A stretch of 52,454 nt of DNA, from the NCBI RefSeq assembly GCF_011881725.1, contig NZ_JAATUR010000034.1:1-52454 (forward strand), written 5' to 3'. A program made the translations under genes and the position numbers. The notes below the pieces were generated by a model that worked only from the letters and a program-made list of their open reading frames with translations, was not told the DNA's origin and did no database searches. Below, piece after piece: positions 31,596-43,713 of this stretch (position 1 is the first letter of the stretch; each line of letters begins with the position of its first letter). The DNA is from Escherichia coli. Its GTDB lineage: Bacteria > Pseudomonadota > Gammaproteobacteria > Enterobacterales > Enterobacteriaceae.

Positions 31596-32504
31596 GTGCG
31601 TATAGGTATCGATTTAGGCGGCACCAAAACAGAAGTCATTGCACTGGGTGATGCAGGGGAGCAGTTGTACCGTCATCGTCTGCCCACGCCGCGTGATGAT
31701 TACCACCAGACCATTGAAACGATCGCCACGCTGGTGGAGATGGCGGAGCAGGCGACAGGGCAGCGTGGAACGTTGGGAATAGGGATTCCCGGCTCGATTT
31801 CACCCTATACCCGTGTGGTGAAAAATGCCAATTCTACCTGGCTTAACGGCCAACCATTCGATAAAGACTTAAGCGCACGATTGCAACGGGAAGTACGGTT
31901 GGCAAATGACGCCAACTGTCTGGCGGTTTCGGAAGCGGTAGATGGCGCAGCAGCAGGGGCACAGACAGTATTTGCCGTAATTATCGGTACGGGATGCGGT
32001 GCGGGTGTGGCCTTCAACGGGCGGGCGCATATCGGCGGCAACGGTACGGCAGGTGAATGGGGGCACAATCCGCTACCGTGGATGGACGAAGACGAACTGC
32101 GTTATCGCGAAGAAGTCCCATGTTATTGCGGTAAGCAAGGTTGTATTGAAACCTTTATTTCGGGCACTGGATTTGCCACGGATTATCGTCGTTTGAGTGG
32201 GCATTCGCTGAAAGGTAGTGAAATTATTCGTCTCGTTGAAGAAAGCGATCCGGTAGCTGAACTGGCATTGCGTCGCTATGAGTTACGACTGGCGAAGTCG
32301 CTGGCACATGTGGTGAATATTCTCGACCCGGATGTGATTGTCCTGGGCGGTGGTATGAGCAATGTTGACCGCTTATATCAAACGGTTCCGCAGCTGATTA
32401 AACAATTTGTCTTCGGCGGCGAATGTGAAACGCCGGTGCGTAAGGCGAAGCACGGTGATTCCAGTGGCGTACGCGGCGCCGCGTGGTTATGGCCACAAGA
32501 GTAA
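31596..32504 (+). CDS. mak: Mak, manno(fructo)kinase of the ROK family
   Basis: Phosphorylates fructose and mannose at C6 with ATP in the cytosol; 302 aa. The start is GTG at 31596 behind AAGGAGA; the open frame extends 46 codons further upstream over the rdgC promoter. ROK features are the ATP motif DLGGTKTE (6-13), the catalytic D105 in ANDANCLA, and the zinc site H157 with C176, C178 and C183 in [12 protein letters not shown]. In E. coli it is normally weakly expressed and called cryptic. Confidence 0.96.
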   Translation: MRIGIDLGGTKTEVIALGDAGEQLYRHRLPTPRDDYHQTIETIATLVEMAEQATGQRGTLGIGIPGSISPYTRVVKNANSTWLNGQPFDKDLSARLQREVRLANDANCLAVSEAVDGAAAGAQTVFAVIIGTGCGAGVAFNGRAHIGGNGTAGEWGHNPLPWMDEDELRYREEVPCYCGKQGCIETFISGTGFATDYRRLSGHSLKGSEIIRLVEESDPVAELALRRYELRLAKSLAHVVNILDPDVIVLGGGMSNVDRLYQTVPQLIKQFVFGGECETPVRKAKHGDSSGVRGAAWLWPQE

Positions 32505-32528
32505 AAAACGTAGGCAATTGGTGCATCA

Positions 32529-32617
32529 TGCCTGATGCGACGCTTGCCGCGTCTTATCAGACCTACAAAATGAGCAGCCCCGCGTAGGTCGGATAAGGCG
32601 CTCGCGCCGCATCCGAC
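32529..32617. repeat. BIME: two REP units between mak and araJ
   Basis: One REP at 32529-32566 (TGCCTGATGCG...CGTCTTATCAG) and an inverted REP at 32584-32617 (GTAGGTCGGATAAGGCG...CGCCGCATCCGAC), in the gap between converging genes. Confidence 0.88.
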
Positions 32618-32636
32618 AACAAGCAGTGACTGCAAC

Positions 32637-33821
32637 CTATCCCAGTGGTTTCGCCAGCACCGGACTATCCACCGCTAGCTGACGCTTATAGCGACCATAC
32701 AGCAGCAACGACGACATCGCAGCAAACGAGAGCAGGGCGGCAGGCAGTGCCACATAATTATACGCCAGCCCCAGCGTCAGCATCATTCCACCGCAATAAG
32801 CGCCGACGGCGCTACCGAGATTAAACGCTATTTGCCCGCCTGCGGCACCTAATAATTCTCCGCCTTTGGCATTTTGTAATAACAATATTTGCAAGGGCGC
32901 AGAGAGGGCAAACAACCCCGCACAACAAATAAAAGCAAAAATAAGCGACATTGTTTTCATGCCGCCGAAGAAAAAGAGCATCAGCAAGGCCAGAACAATA
33001 ATAAAGTCAGTTACTGCCGCAATGCGCAGCGGAGAATAACGTCCTGAAATCCGGCCACTTAGCACATTTCCCAGCACCATCCCCAGCCCGACCAGCATCA
33101 TAATAAAAGTCATTGCTGTTTCCGAAAAACCGGAAATAAACATCATGTAAGGTTTTACGTAACTGAACCACGCAAACACACCCGCATTGCCAAACATGGT
33201 GGCGGCGAAAATTAGCCACGGCGCGGGGCTACGCAAAAAGTGAAATTGTTCACGCAGATTTCCTTTCGCCTCGTCGCGAATATCCGGCACCCAAAAATAG
33301 ACCGATGCCATCACCGTAATATTAAAAACAGAGATCAATAAAAAGGTGTAGCGCCAGCTAAATTCCTGACTTAAATATGTCCCCAGCGGAATGCCCAGCA
33401 GATTGGCGACCGTCATCCCGGAAACCATACCTGCCACGGCGGCGGTGACTTTGCCTGGTTTGATAATTTTCGATAATACAATCGCACCAACGCCAAAAAA
33501 TGCGCCATGCGGGAAACCGGATACCAGGCGACCAATGGCGAGCATCAGATAAGATGAAGAGAGCGTGAACATGGCGTTACCGATGACGCACAACGCTACC
33601 AGAAACAACAAAATATGTTTGAGAGAGTAGCGGCTGGAAAAAAGCGCGATTATCGGCGCACCGACGACCACCCCCAGCGCATAATACGAAATCATATGCC
33701 CAGCGGCAGGAATTGAAATCCCTACATTATGCGCCAGCTCGGTGAGTACGCCCATAATGCCAAATTCGGCCATCCCCAGACCAAACGTGCCCAGAGCCAA
33801 AGATAAAATGACTTTTTTCAT
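32637..33821 (-). CDS. araJ: AraJ, MFS efflux-type transporter
   Basis: Twelve-helix inner-membrane major-facilitator protein of 394 aa (drug-efflux DHA1-like group). In E. coli it is induced by arabinose through AraC but is not needed for arabinose use; a sugar-exporter role has been proposed. The start MKKVILSLALGTFGLGMAEF at 33821 gives the normal length; the frame is open 28 codons further. The GRxxxGxxxG-type motif near the second and third helices reads ALFSSRYSLKH, weaker than usual. I could not locate an AraC site with confidence. Confidence 0.95.
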   Translation of the reverse strand: MKKVILSLALGTFGLGMAEFGIMGVLTELAHNVGISIPAAGHMISYYALGVVVGAPIIALFSSRYSLKHILLFLVALCVIGNAMFTLSSSYLMLAIGRLVSGFPHGAFFGVGAIVLSKIIKPGKVTAAVAGMVSGMTVANLLGIPLGTYLSQEFSWRYTFLLISVFNITVMASVYFWVPDIRDEAKGNLREQFHFLRSPAPWLIFAATMFGNAGVFAWFSYVKPYMMFISGFSETAMTFIMMLVGLGMVLGNVLSGRISGRYSPLRIAAVTDFIIVLALLMLFFFGGMKTMSLIFAFICCAGLFALSAPLQILLLQNAKGGELLGAAGGQIAFNLGSAVGAYCGGMMLTLGLAYNYVALPAALLSFAAMSSLLLYGRYKRQLAVDSPVLAKPLG

Positions 33822-33946
33822 ACCACCATCACAACCATCAAAACGGCCACGAATCACCGTAGCCAATAAAGTGATAGCTTGCAGGATAACGACCAGCGAG
33901 GCCAAGAGATAATTCGTCCCTCTGTATTCATTATCCTGCTGAATAG

Positions 33947-36900
33947 TTATTTCACCGCAAACGCGCTTTCCAGTTTGCTGTAGCCCAGTCCGTTGATCTT
34001 CTTCACTTTGATTTGCACAGGAATACGCTCTTTCATCGCTTCAACGTGACTAATGACCCCGATGGTTTTACCACTGGCATTCAGAGCATCAAGCGCATCA
34101 AGGGCTGTATCCAGCGTTTCGCTATCCAGCGTGCCAAAACCTTCATCGAGGAACAGCGAGTCAATACGTGTTTTATGGCTGACCAGATCCGAAAGCGCCA
34201 GCGCCAGCGCCAGACTGACGAGGAAACTTTCTCCGCCGGAAAGCGTGCGGGTATCGCGCACCGCATCTGCCTGCCAGGTATCGACAACCTCGACCTCCAG
34301 CGCTTCACTGGCTTTGCGTTGTAACAGATAGCGTCCGTGCAGACGGGTAAGTTGCTGATTAGCCAGATGAACTAAATTATCCAGCGTCAGCCCCTGAGCG
34401 AACTTACGGAATTTATCTCCCTCTTTGGAACCAATCAGCGAATTAAGATATCCCCAGTCCTCGACTTGCTGCGTCGTCTGTGCAATTTGCTGCATTAATG
34501 TTTGTTGTTGCTGACGGTTGTCTGCATCCTGTTTCAACTGTTGGCGAATTTCCCCCTGGAGGGTGGTATTTTCACGTAGTTTTTGGTTAGTTTGTGCTAA
34601 CACCTGCTGGATCTGTTCCGCAGTCAATGTGAGATCCAGCCCGCCAGGTCGGTGTTGCTGATGTTGTGCCAGCGTTTCTGCCGCCTGAGTTGCCAGCGTT
34701 TGCGCCTGACGACGCTGGTTTTCCAGATTCTGTTTTAGCTGTTCCAACTGCGTCAGCGTCTGTTCATCCATCAGTGCCGCAAGAAATGCCTGCTGATCGG
34801 AAAAAACGCTGTTCTGCAGCGCGGCGTCGAACTGCGCCTTAACTTTTTGCTGGTTTTGCGCTGCCTGAACTTCCTGTTGCTGCAAAGTTTGCCACTGGCT
34901 TTGCAATGCGAGGCATTGTTCGTGAACTTGCCGCCAGTTTCCCAGCGCCACTGTTTCATCACTATGCGGTAGTTCATCACTTTGCGGCAGCGTTTCCAGA
35001 ATTGGCGTTAACTGCTGAATACGGTTTTGTAACTCGGCTAATTCGCTCTGGCGCAGCTGCCAGCTCTGCGCTTCTTGCTGGCGTGCCGACAACCAGCTCT
35101 CTTCTTCATCTTCCGGTGGTAATGCCAGTGAGTAACTTGCTAACGCCGCAGAAAGTTGCTGATGGCGTTGTTCAATCTGCTGTTGATACTGGAAAATTTG
35201 CTGATTATGCGCGGCAATTTGTGCTTGCAATTCATGACGCTGACTAAGTAATTGCAGTTGTTTTTCATGCTCTTCCTGGGTAGCAAGCCACGGTTGAATA
35301 TCGTCCTGCGGCTGCAAGGTGATATTGAGACTGGCCGTTAGTGCACGCCATTCCTGAGTGAGTGCTTGCTCATCTTGCCGTAGGCTTTGCGCTTCGTCCT
35401 GATCACGCTGAAGCTGCTTTGTTAATGCGTCCAGTTGTCCACGCAGCGTCGCGCCTTCTTCGCCGAGCTTTTTCACTTCGTTTTCCAGTGTTAACAGCCG
35501 GGCCTGATTAACGCCGGGTTCCAGCGCCTGATACGCTTCGACCGCCGGGTGGCTGGTGGAACCACAAAGCGGGCACGGTTGGCCCGCCTGTAACTGCGCG
35601 CGCTGGGCTTCCAGCGTCTTAATGCGAGCTTCCTGCTCGCAAATGGTTTTCACATCGGCAAGCTGCTGCGTCTTTTCTTTATAACGTTGGCGCATTTCTG
35701 TCAGCGCAGTGTTACGTTGCGTTTGTTCCAGCGTAACTCTCTGGATAGCTGCTTGTAGCTGCGCCAGCCGTTTTTGCTGAGGGACAATCTGCCCATGCAG
35801 CGCAACCAGTCGCTGACGCAGTGGGCGTTGCTCAGCATGTTGCGCCTGGGCAGTAGCAACTTCATCGCTGGTTAAGGTCAACGAGATTGCCGGAAGCGCA
35901 TGAAGTTTTTGCTCGACATGGGTTAACTGCTGTTGCCATTGTCGCAGATGCCTGCGATCGCTGGCCTGTTGAGAGAACCGCGCGCGCCACCCAGCCAGTT
36001 CGTTGTTCCACTGGCGGAAGCGGTCGTGTTCCTGTAACCACATATTCAGGCTTTGTTGATGCTGCTGTAATTCTGCTGACTGCTTCGCCGCGTGGTGACG
36101 AATGCTCACGCGAAGTGCCATTGTGCCATGTAAGCGAGTATTTACTTCTTCGATCTGCTGGCGAATATGCGCCAGCGCCGCAGTGTGTTCTGCGATACGT
36201 TCCCAGTGCGGTCGAAGATGTCGTGCGGGTTGCGCCAGGCCGAGCGCCGCCAGTTGCGGTTGTGCTTTTTCTTCCTCGGCTAATGCCTGTTGCAGTGCCT
36301 GCTGACGGCGAGTAACCTCCTGCTGCAACTCATCCTGACGCGTTAACCAGTTAATTGATTGTTGTTCATGCTGCTGTGCGGCGAGTAACTGTTTCTCTTC
36401 GTCAGTGAGTACCTGCAAACTTTCTGTGAGCGATTGCAGCTGTTCTGGCGCTAATAACGCGACGCCGCTAGCCTGTGCTTGCAGTTTCTCCAGCTCAGTG
36501 CGGGCCGATTTATGCTGCTCAAAGACCATCGCCGAGATTTGCCCGTAGATTTCGGTGCCGGTTAACTCCTCCAGCAATTCCGCGCGTTCTTTCGGCTTCG
36601 CATTGAGGAAAGCCGCAAATTGCCCCTGCGAAAGCAGCATGGAACGGGTGAACCGCCCGTAATCAAGCCCGGTTAACGTTGCTGTCAGTTCCAGTTTATC
36701 TTTCACTTTATCGGCGAGGATTTTACCGTCTGCGCAGCGCGCCAGCTCTACGCGCGGCACCTGCAAATTACCGTCCGGCTGGTTACGTGCCCGATTCTGG
36801 CTCCAGAACGCGCGATACGCTTCACCTTTCACTTCAAATTCCACTTCCGCCAGACATTCGGCAGTATCTCGGGTCATCAGATCATTTTGTGATTGTGAAA

Positions 36901-37090
36901 CGTTAGAGAGGCGCGGGGTTTCGTGATACAGCGCCAGACAAATGGCATCGAGTAGGGTCGTTTTTCCCGCGCCGGTTGGGCCGGTAATGGCAAACAGTCC
37001 GTTGCTGGCGAACGGCTCGCGGGTGAAATCAATCTTCCATTCGCCTTTCAATGAGTTCAGGTTTTTCAGGCGCAGGCTGAGAATTTTCAT
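33947..37090 (-). CDS. sbcC: SbcC, ATPase subunit of SbcCD nuclease
   Basis: SMC/Rad50-like subunit of 1047 aa. With SbcD it cuts DNA hairpins and cruciforms and processes double-strand ends, so it removes palindromes during replication. Walker [14 protein letters not shown] is at about 38-50. Two very long Gln-rich coiled coils flank a zinc hook CPLC (in [14 protein letters not shown]) near residue 505. The C-terminal ATPase half has the signature LSGGESFL and Walker [13 protein letters not shown]. It overlaps sbcD by four bases (ATGA, 37087-37090), fitting fixed subunit ratios. Confidence 0.98.
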   Translation of the reverse strand: MKILSLRLKNLNSLKGEWKIDFTREPFASNGLFAITGPTGAGKTTLLDAICLALYHETPRLSNVSQSQNDLMTRDTAECLAEVEFEVKGEAYRAFWSQNRARNQPDGNLQVPRVELARCADGKILADKVKDKLELTATLTGLDYGRFTRSMLLSQGQFAAFLNAKPKERAELLEELTGTEIYGQISAMVFEQHKSARTELEKLQAQASGVALLAPEQLQSLTESLQVLTDEEKQLLAAQQHEQQSINWLTRQDELQQEVTRRQQALQQALAEEEKAQPQLAALGLAQPARHLRPHWERIAEHTAALAHIRQQIEEVNTRLHGTMALRVSIRHHAAKQSAELQQHQQSLNMWLQEHDRFRQWNNELAGWRARFSQQASDRRHLRQWQQQLTHVEQKLHALPAISLTLTSDEVATAQAQHAEQRPLRQRLVALHGQIVPQQKRLAQLQAAIQRVTLEQTQRNTALTEMRQRYKEKTQQLADVKTICEQEARIKTLEAQRAQLQAGQPCPLCGSTSHPAVEAYQALEPGVNQARLLTLENEVKKLGEEGATLRGQLDALTKQLQRDQDEAQSLRQDEQALTQEWRALTASLNITLQPQDDIQPWLATQEEHEKQLQLLSQRHELQAQIAAHNQQIFQYQQQIEQRHQQLSAALASYSLALPPEDEEESWLSARQQEAQSWQLRQSELAELQNRIQQLTPILETLPQSDELPHSDETVALGNWRQVHEQCLALQSQWQTLQQQEVQAAQNQQKVKAQFDAALQNSVFSDQQAFLAALMDEQTLTQLEQLKQNLENQRRQAQTLATQAAETLAQHQQHRPGGLDLTLTAEQIQQVLAQTNQKLRENTTLQGEIRQQLKQDADNRQQQQTLMQQIAQTTQQVEDWGYLNSLIGSKEGDKFRKFAQGLTLDNLVHLANQQLTRLHGRYLLQRKASEALEVEVVDTWQADAVRDTRTLSGGESFLVSLALALALSDLVSHKTRIDSLFLDEGFGTLDSETLDTALDALDALNASGKTIGVISHVEAMKERIPVQIKVKKINGLGYSKLESAFAVK

Positions 37091-38289
37091 GCTTCTTGTT
37101 CTCCGGCGAGGGTATGCAACGTCGTGGCGAAAAGATGTTGCAGACGTTGATGCTGCGCTTCATCCAGATCTTCCAGCGCCAGACGGCGATTAAAAACGTC
37201 TTCGACGCTAAGCTCGCTGAGGGTTTCACGCTGTTGACTGGCTAACACACGCTCGCGTTGTTCACGACTGCGGCGAACCAGCAATACTTCGACAGGCAGT
37301 GATTCGGTCAATGCCTGAATTTTGCGCTGGATATCATGCAGGTACTCTTCAGTAGTAATTTCAATATCCAGCCAGACAGGTGGCTCCTGTGGCACATTAC
37401 GCCATTGTTCAAGCTGTTCGGTAATCGAGGCCAGATCGCCTTTCAGCACCGCCATCGGTTGCGTTACCGGCACGCTCAGGTTTTCCACATTCTCTAATTT
37501 GCCGTTTGAAAATGTCACCAGATGAACATATTTACTCTTACCGCATTCATCAAAACTCAGTGGGATGGGGGAGCCGCAATAGCGAACATGTCCCATGCCG
37601 CCAATAATCTGTGCGCGGTGAATATGTCCGAGCGCGATGTAGTCAGCTGGCGGAAAGTTTTGTGCCGGGAACGCATCCAGCGTGCCAATATAAATGTCAC
37701 GTACCGCGTCACTTTTGCTGGCGCCAACGGTCGTTAAATGACCCGTGGCGATGATGGGCAGAGGCTGATCGCCGCGCAGTTTGCAGGCATCTGCATAGTG
37801 TTGTTGGTAATAGTCGGTGATTGCTGTCAGCAAATGCTGTTGTTTTTCAATACCGTTAAGCCCTGCCTGGCTGGTAATAATGTCACGCGGGCGTAAAAAA
37901 GGAATCGGGCATAGCACTGCCCCCGGCGTCCCGTCGCGGCGAGGCAAGATTTGTGGCGCATGTCCGGCGCTGGCGACGACGGTAGTATTGAGGAATGCCA
38001 TGATATCGCGTGATTCATTCAGCGTGGCGACTGAGTCATGGTTTCCCGCCAGTACCACCAGATGACAGCCAGTTTGCTGTAAATTGACAACAAAACGGTT
38101 GTATAACGTGCGGGCATAACTGGGCGGCGAACCGGTATCGAAAACATCACCGGCAACAATAATCGCATCCACCTGATGGGTTTGTGCTGTCTCCAGCAGC
38201 CAGTCAAGAAAAGCCTGATGTTCAGCTTCGCGGCTTTTACTGTAGAAGTTCTGGCCGAGATGCCAGTCTGAGGTGTGAAGGATGCGCAT
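37087..38289 (-). CDS. sbcD: SbcD, nuclease subunit of SbcCD
   Basis: Mre11-like metallophosphoesterase of 400 aa, manganese-dependent. All phosphoesterase motifs are visible: HTSDWHLG at the start, VAGDVFD, LAGNHD, ATGHLT and ALGHIHRAQ. The start at 38289 (MRILHTSDW) is chosen because the motif begins at once; the frame is open 14 codons further. It is first in sbcDC and divergent from phoB across a 189-base region holding the Pho box. Confidence 0.98.
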   Translation of the reverse strand: MRILHTSDWHLGQNFYSKSREAEHQAFLDWLLETAQTHQVDAIIVAGDVFDTGSPPSYARTLYNRFVVNLQQTGCHLVVLAGNHDSVATLNESRDIMAFLNTTVVASAGHAPQILPRRDGTPGAVLCPIPFLRPRDIITSQAGLNGIEKQQHLLTAITDYYQQHYADACKLRGDQPLPIIATGHLTTVGASKSDAVRDIYIGTLDAFPAQNFPPADYIALGHIHRAQIIGGMGHVRYCGSPIPLSFDECGKSKYVHLVTFSNGKLENVENLSVPVTQPMAVLKGDLASITEQLEQWRNVPQEPPVWLDIEITTEEYLHDIQRKIQALTESLPVEVLLVRRSREQRERVLASQQRETLSELSVEDVFNRRLALEDLDEAQHQRLQHLFATTLHTLAGEQEA

Positions 38290-38397
38290 AACGATTTCCT
38301 GGCAAAAAAGCATGCGCGCGATTATACCCAAACAGATGTGTTAATTGCTTTTTTCTGCACCACGGAAATCAATAGCCTGAAGGGATGTGCGACGTGC

Positions 38398-38426
38398 TTT
38401 TCATAAATCTGTCATAAATCTGACGC
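38398..38426 (+). promoter_or_regulatory. Pho box of phoBR
   Basis: TTTTCATAAATCTGTCAT (38398-38415) runs into a further repeat CTGTCATAAATCTGACGC (38409-38426), giving successive 7-base PhoB half-sites 11 bases apart. It lies about 55-80 bases before the phoB ATG and supports autoregulation of phoBR. Confidence 0.85.
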
Positions 38427-38478
38427 ATAATGACGTCGCATTAATGATCGCAACCTATTTATTACAACAGGGCAAATC

Positions 38479-39168
38479 ATGGCGAGACGTATTCTGGTCG
38501 TAGAAGATGAAGCTCCAATTCGCGAAATGGTCTGCTTCGTGCTCGAACAAAATGGCTTTCAGCCGGTCGAAGCGGAAGATTATGACAGTGCTGTGAGTCA
38601 ACTGAATGAACCCTGGCCGGATTTAATTCTCCTCGACTGGATGTTACCGGGAGGCTCCGGTATCCAGTTCATCAAACACCTTAAGCGTGAGTCAATGACC
38701 CGTGATATCCCGGTAGTGATGTTGACTGCCAGAGGGGAAGAGGAGGATCGCGTGCGCGGCCTTGAAATCGGCGCGGATGACTATATTACCAAGCCGTTTT
38801 CGCCTAAGGAGCTGGTGGCGCGGATTAAAGCGGTGATGCGGCGTATTTCGCCAATGGCGGTGGAAGAGGTGATTGAGATGCAGGGGTTGAGTCTGGACCC
38901 GACATCTCACCGGGTGATGGCAGGTGAAGAACCGCTGGAGATGGGGCCGACTGAATTTAAACTGCTGCACTTTTTTATGACGCATCCCGAGCGCGTCTAC
39001 AGCCGCGAGCAGTTGTTAAACCACGTCTGGGGAACCAACGTGTATGTAGAGGACCGCACGGTTGATGTCCACATCCGTCGCCTGCGTAAAGCACTGGAAC
39101 CCGGTGGGCATGATCGTATGGTGCAGACGGTGCGCGGTACAGGATATCGTTTTTCAACCCGCTTTTAA
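38479..39168 (+). CDS. phoB: PhoB, phosphate-starvation response regulator
   Basis: OmpR-type response regulator of 229 aa. The receiver (1-124) has acidic residues E9-D10-E11, phospho-acceptor D53 in [13 protein letters not shown], and K105 in YITKPFSP. A winged helix follows (about 130-229) with [12 protein letters not shown] and [13 protein letters not shown], which contacts DNA, and GTGYRFS at the end. It activates phoA, psiF and its own operon through Pho boxes. phoR lies 57 bases downstream. Confidence 0.99.
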   Translation: MARRILVVEDEAPIREMVCFVLEQNGFQPVEAEDYDSAVSQLNEPWPDLILLDWMLPGGSGIQFIKHLKRESMTRDIPVVMLTARGEEEDRVRGLEIGADDYITKPFSPKELVARIKAVMRRISPMAVEEVIEMQGLSLDPTSHRVMAGEEPLEMGPTEFKLLHFFMTHPERVYSREQLLNHVWGTNVYVEDRTVDVHIRRLRKALEPGGHDRMVQTVRGTGYRFSTRF

Positions 39169-39225
39169 CGCCTTGCTCGTCAGACGCAGAGCAAGGCTGG
39201 TGATTTCTTAACTGGAGTATCTTAA

Positions 39226-40521
39226 GTGCTGGAACGGCTGTCGTGGAAAAGGCTGCTGCTGGAGCTGCTACTTTGCTGCCTCCCGGCCTTCATCCTGGGT
39301 GTTTTTTTTGGTTACCTGCCCTGGTTTTTGCTGGCATCGGTAACAGGACTGCTTATCTGGCATTTCTGGAATTTATTGCGCCTTTCATGGTGGCTGTGGG
39401 TGGATCGCAGTATGACCCCGCCACCGGGGCGTGGTAGCTGGGAACCGTTGCTGTATGGCTTACACCAGATGCAGCTGCGTAATAAAAAACGCCGCCGCGA
39501 ACTGGGCAATCTTATTAAACGCTTTCGTAGCGGGGCGGAGTCGCTACCTGATGCGGTGGTACTGACCACGGAAGAGGGCGGTATTTTCTGGTGTAACGGT
39601 CTGGCGCAACAAATTCTTGGCTTGCGTTGGCCAGAAGATAACGGGCAGAACATCCTTAACCTGCTGCGTTACCCGGAGTTTACGCAATATCTGAAAACGC
39701 GAGATTTTTCTCGTCCGCTCAATCTGGTGCTCAACACCGGGCGGCATCTGGAAATTCGCGTCATGCCTTATACCCATAAACAGTTGCTGATGGTGGCGCG
39801 TGATGTCACGCAAATGCATCAACTGGAAGGCGCTCGGCGCAACTTTTTTGCCAACGTAAGCCATGAGTTACGTACGCCGTTGACGGTATTACAGGGTTAT
39901 CTGGAGATGATGCATGAGCAACCGCTGGAGGGCGCTGTACGTGAAAAAGCGTTGCACACCATGCGTGAGCAGACTCAGCGGATGGAAGGACTGGTGAAGC
40001 AGTTGCTGACATTGTCGAAAATTGAAGCCGCGCCAACGCAACTGCTTAATGAGAAGGTTGATGTGCCGATGATGCTGCGCGTCGTTGAGCGGGAAGCTCA
40101 GACGCTGAGCCAGCACAAACAGACATTTAGCTTTGAGATTGATAACGACCTTAAAGTGTCTGGTAGCGAAGACCAGCTACGCAGTGCGATTTCGAATCTG
40201 GTCTATAACGCGGTGAATCATACGCCGGAAGGCACACATATCACGGTGCGCTGGCGGAGAGTGCCGCACGGTGCTGAATTTAGCGTTGAAGACAATGGAC
40301 CGGGCATCTCCCCGGAGCATATTCCGCGCCTGACCGAGCGTTTTTATCGCGTTGATAAAGCGCGTTCCCGACAAACCGGCGGCAGCGGGTTGGGATTAGC
40401 GATCGCGAAGCATGCGGTAAATCATCACGAAAGCCGACTCAATATTGAAAGCACGGTGGGCAAAGGTACGCGTTTTAGTTTTATTCTGCCGGAACGTTTA
40501 ATTGCCAATAACAGCGATTAA
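39226..40521 (+). CDS. phoR: PhoR, phosphate sensor histidine kinase
   Basis: Inner-membrane kinase and phosphatase of PhoB, 431 aa, starting at GTG 39226. Two adjacent hydrophobic helices (about 10-60), a basic linker ([10 protein letters not shown]), a PAS domain (about 96-195), then H213 in [15 protein letters not shown] and a HATPase_c domain with N-box [14 protein letters not shown] and VEDNGPGIS / GGSGLGLAI. It has no large periplasmic domain, consistent with sensing through the PstSCAB-PhoU system. A good terminator follows. Confidence 0.99.
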   Translation: MLERLSWKRLLLELLLCCLPAFILGVFFGYLPWFLLASVTGLLIWHFWNLLRLSWWLWVDRSMTPPPGRGSWEPLLYGLHQMQLRNKKRRRELGNLIKRFRSGAESLPDAVVLTTEEGGIFWCNGLAQQILGLRWPEDNGQNILNLLRYPEFTQYLKTRDFSRPLNLVLNTGRHLEIRVMPYTHKQLLMVARDVTQMHQLEGARRNFFANVSHELRTPLTVLQGYLEMMHEQPLEGAVREKALHTMREQTQRMEGLVKQLLTLSKIEAAPTQLLNEKVDVPMMLRVVEREAQTLSQHKQTFSFEIDNDLKVSGSEDQLRSAISNLVYNAVNHTPEGTHITVRWRRVPHGAEFSVEDNGPGISPEHIPRLTERFYRVDKARSRQTGGSGLGLAIAKHAVNHHESRLNIESTVGKGTRFSFILPERLIANNSD

Positions 40522-40928
40522 TCCGCCTTTGTCATTTTTTGTTGCCATAAGCCAGCCGATGCTGGCTTTTTTTCTTTGCAGTCAAAAAAACGGACGCTGT
40601 ATTTTACAATGTCTGGTGATTTTTTGTTCGCATGATTAGCCATGTCTTTTTCACGGAAATAGTGTTTTATACTGGTTGATTATTTCTTATCGCTATATAC
40701 TTCTGGTTTTTAGATCCCTCCTTGCTTTAAAACGTTATAAGCGTTTAAATTGCGCATCAGATGCTGTCATACTGACTGCATTCAAGCGGTAAATCGAAAA
40801 ACTATTCTTCGCCGCGTCTGGTCGGGAGTGTTTTCCGCTAAAATTGTTGAAAAATACCGCTGTATCATCCCCAGGGATTGGCACAAAAATTTAACGTTAC
40901 AACACCACATCCACAGGCAGTATGATTT
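40522..40928 (+). promoter_or_regulatory. Leader and promoter region of brnQ
   Basis: This gene-free region of 407 bases begins with the phoR terminator. The rest is AT-rich (40600-40750) and must hold the brnQ promoter about 100-250 bases before the ATG. A 60-codon frame starting at TTG 40750 ends in an ATGA overlap with the brnQ start, but has no good start codon. I see no strong hairpin or riboswitch-like fold. Confidence 0.5.
40550..40573 (+). terminator. Rho-independent terminator of phoBR
   Basis: AGCCAGC (40550-40556), loop CGAT, GCTGGCT (40561-40567), then a run of Ts. A complete intrinsic terminator 28 bases after the phoR stop codon. Confidence 0.92.
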
Positions 40929-42248
40929 ATGACCCATCAGTTAAGATCGCGCGATATCATCGCTCTGGGCTTTATGACATTTGCGTTGTTCGTTGGCGCA
41001 GGTAACATTATTTTCCCCCCCATGGTCGGCTTGCAGGCAGGCGAACACGTCTGGACTGCGGCATTCGGTTTCCTCATTACTGCCGTTGGTCTGCCGGTAT
41101 TAACGGTAGTGGCGCTGGCGAAAGTTGGCGGCGGCGTTGACAGCCTGAGCACACCAATCGGTAAAGTCGCAGGCGTACTGCTGGCAACCGTCTGCTACCT
41201 GGCGGTAGGGCCGCTGTTTGCAACGCCGCGTACGGCAACCGTCTCCTTTGAAGTGGGTATTGCGCCGCTGACGGGAGATTCCGCACTGCCGCTGTTTATC
41301 TACAGCCTGGTCTATTTCGCTATCGTTATTCTGGTTTCGCTCTATCCGGGCAAACTGCTGGATACCGTTGGTAACTTCCTGGCACCGCTGAAAATTATCG
41401 CGCTGGTCATCCTGTCTGTTGCGGCAATTGTCTGGCCAGCAGGCTCGATTAGCTCGGCAACTGAGGCTTACCAAAACGCCGCGTTTTCTAACGGTTTTGT
41501 CAATGGCTACCTGACAATGGATACGTTGGGCGCGATGGTGTTTGGTATCGTTATTGTTAACGCGGCGCGTTCTCGCGGCGTTACCGAAGCGCGTCTGCTG
41601 ACCCGTTATACCGTCTGGGCTGGCCTGATGGCGGGCGTTGGTTTGACTCTGCTGTATCTGGCGCTGTTCCGTCTGGGTTCAGACAGCGCGTCGTTGGTTG
41701 ATCAATCCGCGAACGGTGCGGCAATTCTGCATGCTTACGTTCAGCATACTTTTGGCGGCGGCGGTAGCTTCTTGCTGGCGGCGTTAATCTTCATCGCTTG
41801 TCTGGTGACGGCGGTTGGCCTGACCTGCGCCTGTGCGGAGTTCTTCGCCCAATACATCCCGCTTTCATATCGTACGCTGGTGTTTATCCTCGGCGGCTTC
41901 TCGATGGTGGTGTCTAATCTGGGCTTAAGCCAGTTGATTCAGATCTCTGTACCAGTGCTGACAGCTATTTATCCGCCGTGTATCGCACTGGTTGTATTAA
42001 GTTTTACACGCTCATGGTGGCATAATTCGTCCCGCGTGATTGCTCCGCCGATGTTTATCAGCCTGCTTTTTGGTATTCTCGACGGGATCAAAGCATCTGC
42101 ATTCAGCGATATCTTACCGTCCTGGGCGCAGCGTTTACCGCTGGCCGAACAAGGGCTGGCGTGGTTAATGCCAACAGTGGTGATGGTGGTTCTGGCCATT
42201 ATCTGGGATCGCGCGGCAGGTCGTCAGGTGACCTCAAGCGCCCACTAA
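40929..42248 (+). CDS. brnQ: BrnQ, branched-chain amino acid carrier
   Basis: Inner-membrane cation-coupled carrier for leucine, isoleucine and valine (LIVCS family), 439 aa with about twelve helices. Typical segments are [21 protein letters not shown] near the start and [18 protein letters not shown] [15 protein letters not shown] in helix 8. The ATG at 40929 lacks a clear ribosome site nearer than CAGG at about -11. A strong terminator follows at 42268. Confidence 0.97.
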   Translation: MTHQLRSRDIIALGFMTFALFVGAGNIIFPPMVGLQAGEHVWTAAFGFLITAVGLPVLTVVALAKVGGGVDSLSTPIGKVAGVLLATVCYLAVGPLFATPRTATVSFEVGIAPLTGDSALPLFIYSLVYFAIVILVSLYPGKLLDTVGNFLAPLKIIALVILSVAAIVWPAGSISSATEAYQNAAFSNGFVNGYLTMDTLGAMVFGIVIVNAARSRGVTEARLLTRYTVWAGLMAGVGLTLLYLALFRLGSDSASLVDQSANGAAILHAYVQHTFGGGGSFLLAALIFIACLVTAVGLTCACAEFFAQYIPLSYRTLVFILGGFSMVVSNLGLSQLIQISVPVLTAIYPPCIALVVLSFTRSWWHNSSRVIAPPMFISLLFGILDGIKASAFSDILPSWAQRLPLAEQGLAWLMPTVVMVVLAIIWDRAAGRQVTSSAH

Positions 42249-42267
42249 ATTACTGTAAATTTGTTTT

Positions 42268-42299
42268 AACCACGGGGCTGCAATGCCCCGTGGTTTTTT
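42268..42299 (+). terminator. Rho-independent terminator of brnQ
   Basis: AACCACGGGGC pairs exactly with GCCCCGTGGTT around a 6-base loop, followed by six Ts in all. Placed between brnQ and proY, it means proY has its own promoter or relies on read-through. Confidence 0.95.
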
Positions 42300-42323
42300 A
42301 TTGTGTTGATGGGTTAGGAATTG

Positions 42324-43697
42324 ATGGAAAGTGAGAACAAGCTAAAGCGAGGGCTAAGTACCCGACACATACGCTTTATGGCACTGGGTTCAGCAATTGG
42401 CACTGGGTTGTTTTACGGTTCGGCAGACGCCATCAAAATGGCCGGACCGAGCGTATTGTTGGCCTATATTATCGGTGGTGTCGCGGCGTATATCATTATG
42501 CGTGCGCTGGGGGAGATGTCGGTACATAACCCGGCCGCCAGTTCTTTCTCGCGTTATGCGCAGGAAAACCTTGGCCCGCTGGCAGGTTATATCACTGGCT
42601 GGACCTACTGCTTTGAAATCCTTATTGTCGCCATCGCCGATGTGACCGCATTCGGTATCTATATGGGCGTCTGGTTCCCGACGGTGCCGCACTGGATTTG
42701 GGTGTTGAGCGTAGTGCTGATCATCTGCGCCGTAAACCTGATGAGCGTGAAGGTATTCGGTGAGCTGGAGTTCTGGTTCTCGTTCTTTAAAGTTGCCACC
42801 ATCATCATCATGATTGTTGCCGGTTTCGGTATCATCATTTGGGGGATTGGCAACGGCGGGCAACCGACCGGTATCCATAACCTGTGGAGCAATGGCGGCT
42901 TCTTCAGTAATGGCTGGCTTGGCATGGTGATGTCGTTGCAAATGGTCATGTTTGCCTACGGTGGGATCGAAATTATCGGGATTACCGCCGGTGAAGCGAA
43001 AGATCCGGAGAAATCGATTCCGCGCGCGATTAACTCAGTGCCGATGCGTATTCTGGTGTTTTACGTCGGTACGCTGTTCGTCATTATGTCTATCTACCCG
43101 TGGAATCAGGTGGGTACCGCCGGTAGCCCATTCGTACTGACGTTCCAGCATATGGGCATTACCTTTGCCGCTAGCATTCTTAACTTTGTTGTGTTAACCG
43201 CCTCGCTGTCAGCAATTAATAGCGACGTGTTTGGCGTAGGCCGTATGCTGCACGGCATGGCAGAGCAGGGCAGTGCGCCGAAAATTTTCAGCAAAACGTC
43301 GCGTCGCGGTATTCCGTGGGTCACGGTGCTGGTAATGACTACCGCGCTGCTGTTTGCTGTGTATCTGAACTACATCATGCCGGAAAACGTCTTCCTGGTG
43401 ATCGCTTCGCTGGCAACCTTCGCCACGGTGTGGGTATGGATAATGATCCTGCTGTCGCAAATTGCTTTCCGTCGCCGTTTGGCGCCAGAAGAAGTTAACG
43501 CGCTGAAATTTAAAGTGCCGGGAGGGGTGGCAACGACTATCACCGGGCTGATTTTCCTGCTCTTTATCATCGGGTTGATTGGTTATCACCCTGAAACACG
43601 TATCTCGCTGTACGTTGGTTTCGCGTGGATTGTTGTTCTGTTGATTGGCTGGATGTTTAAACGCCGTCACAATCGTCAGCTTGCTGAAAACCACTAA
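42324..43697 (+). CDS. proY: ProY, amino-acid permease (APC family)
   Basis: Twelve-helix inner-membrane permease of 457 aa from the ATG at 42324 (a TTG directly before it is the other possible start). The APC substrate motif reads [18 protein letters not shown] in helix 1, and helix 6 has [20 protein letters not shown]. ProY was named as a cryptic proline permease, expressed poorly in the wild type; related proteins carry histidine, so the substrate is not certain. It lies 75 bases after brnQ, beyond a terminator. Confidence 0.95.
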   Translation: MESENKLKRGLSTRHIRFMALGSAIGTGLFYGSADAIKMAGPSVLLAYIIGGVAAYIIMRALGEMSVHNPAASSFSRYAQENLGPLAGYITGWTYCFEILIVAIADVTAFGIYMGVWFPTVPHWIWVLSVVLIICAVNLMSVKVFGELEFWFSFFKVATIIIMIVAGFGIIIWGIGNGGQPTGIHNLWSNGGFFSNGWLGMVMSLQMVMFAYGGIEIIGITAGEAKDPEKSIPRAINSVPMRILVFYVGTLFVIMSIYPWNQVGTAGSPFVLTFQHMGITFAASILNFVVLTASLSAINSDVFGVGRMLHGMAEQGSAPKIFSKTSRRGIPWVTVLVMTTALLFAVYLNYIMPENVFLVIASLATFATVWVWIMILLSQIAFRRRLAPEEVNALKFKVPGGVATTITGLIFLLFIIGLIGYHPETRISLYVGFAWIVVLLIGWMFKRRHNRQLAENH

Positions 43698-43713
43698 TCC
43701 CTGCGTTCTGTAA

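Noticed and set aside
35887..36315. 142-codon plus-strand frame within sbcC
   Set aside because: It lies opposite the Gln-rich coiled coil; low-complexity codons there leave the other strand open by chance.
40750..40932. 60-codon frame ending in an ATGA overlap with brnQ, possible leader peptide
   Set aside because: Starts only with TTG, has no ribosome site and is not rich in Leu, Ile or Val as an attenuator peptide for this carrier would be. No terminator and antiterminator pair is visible.
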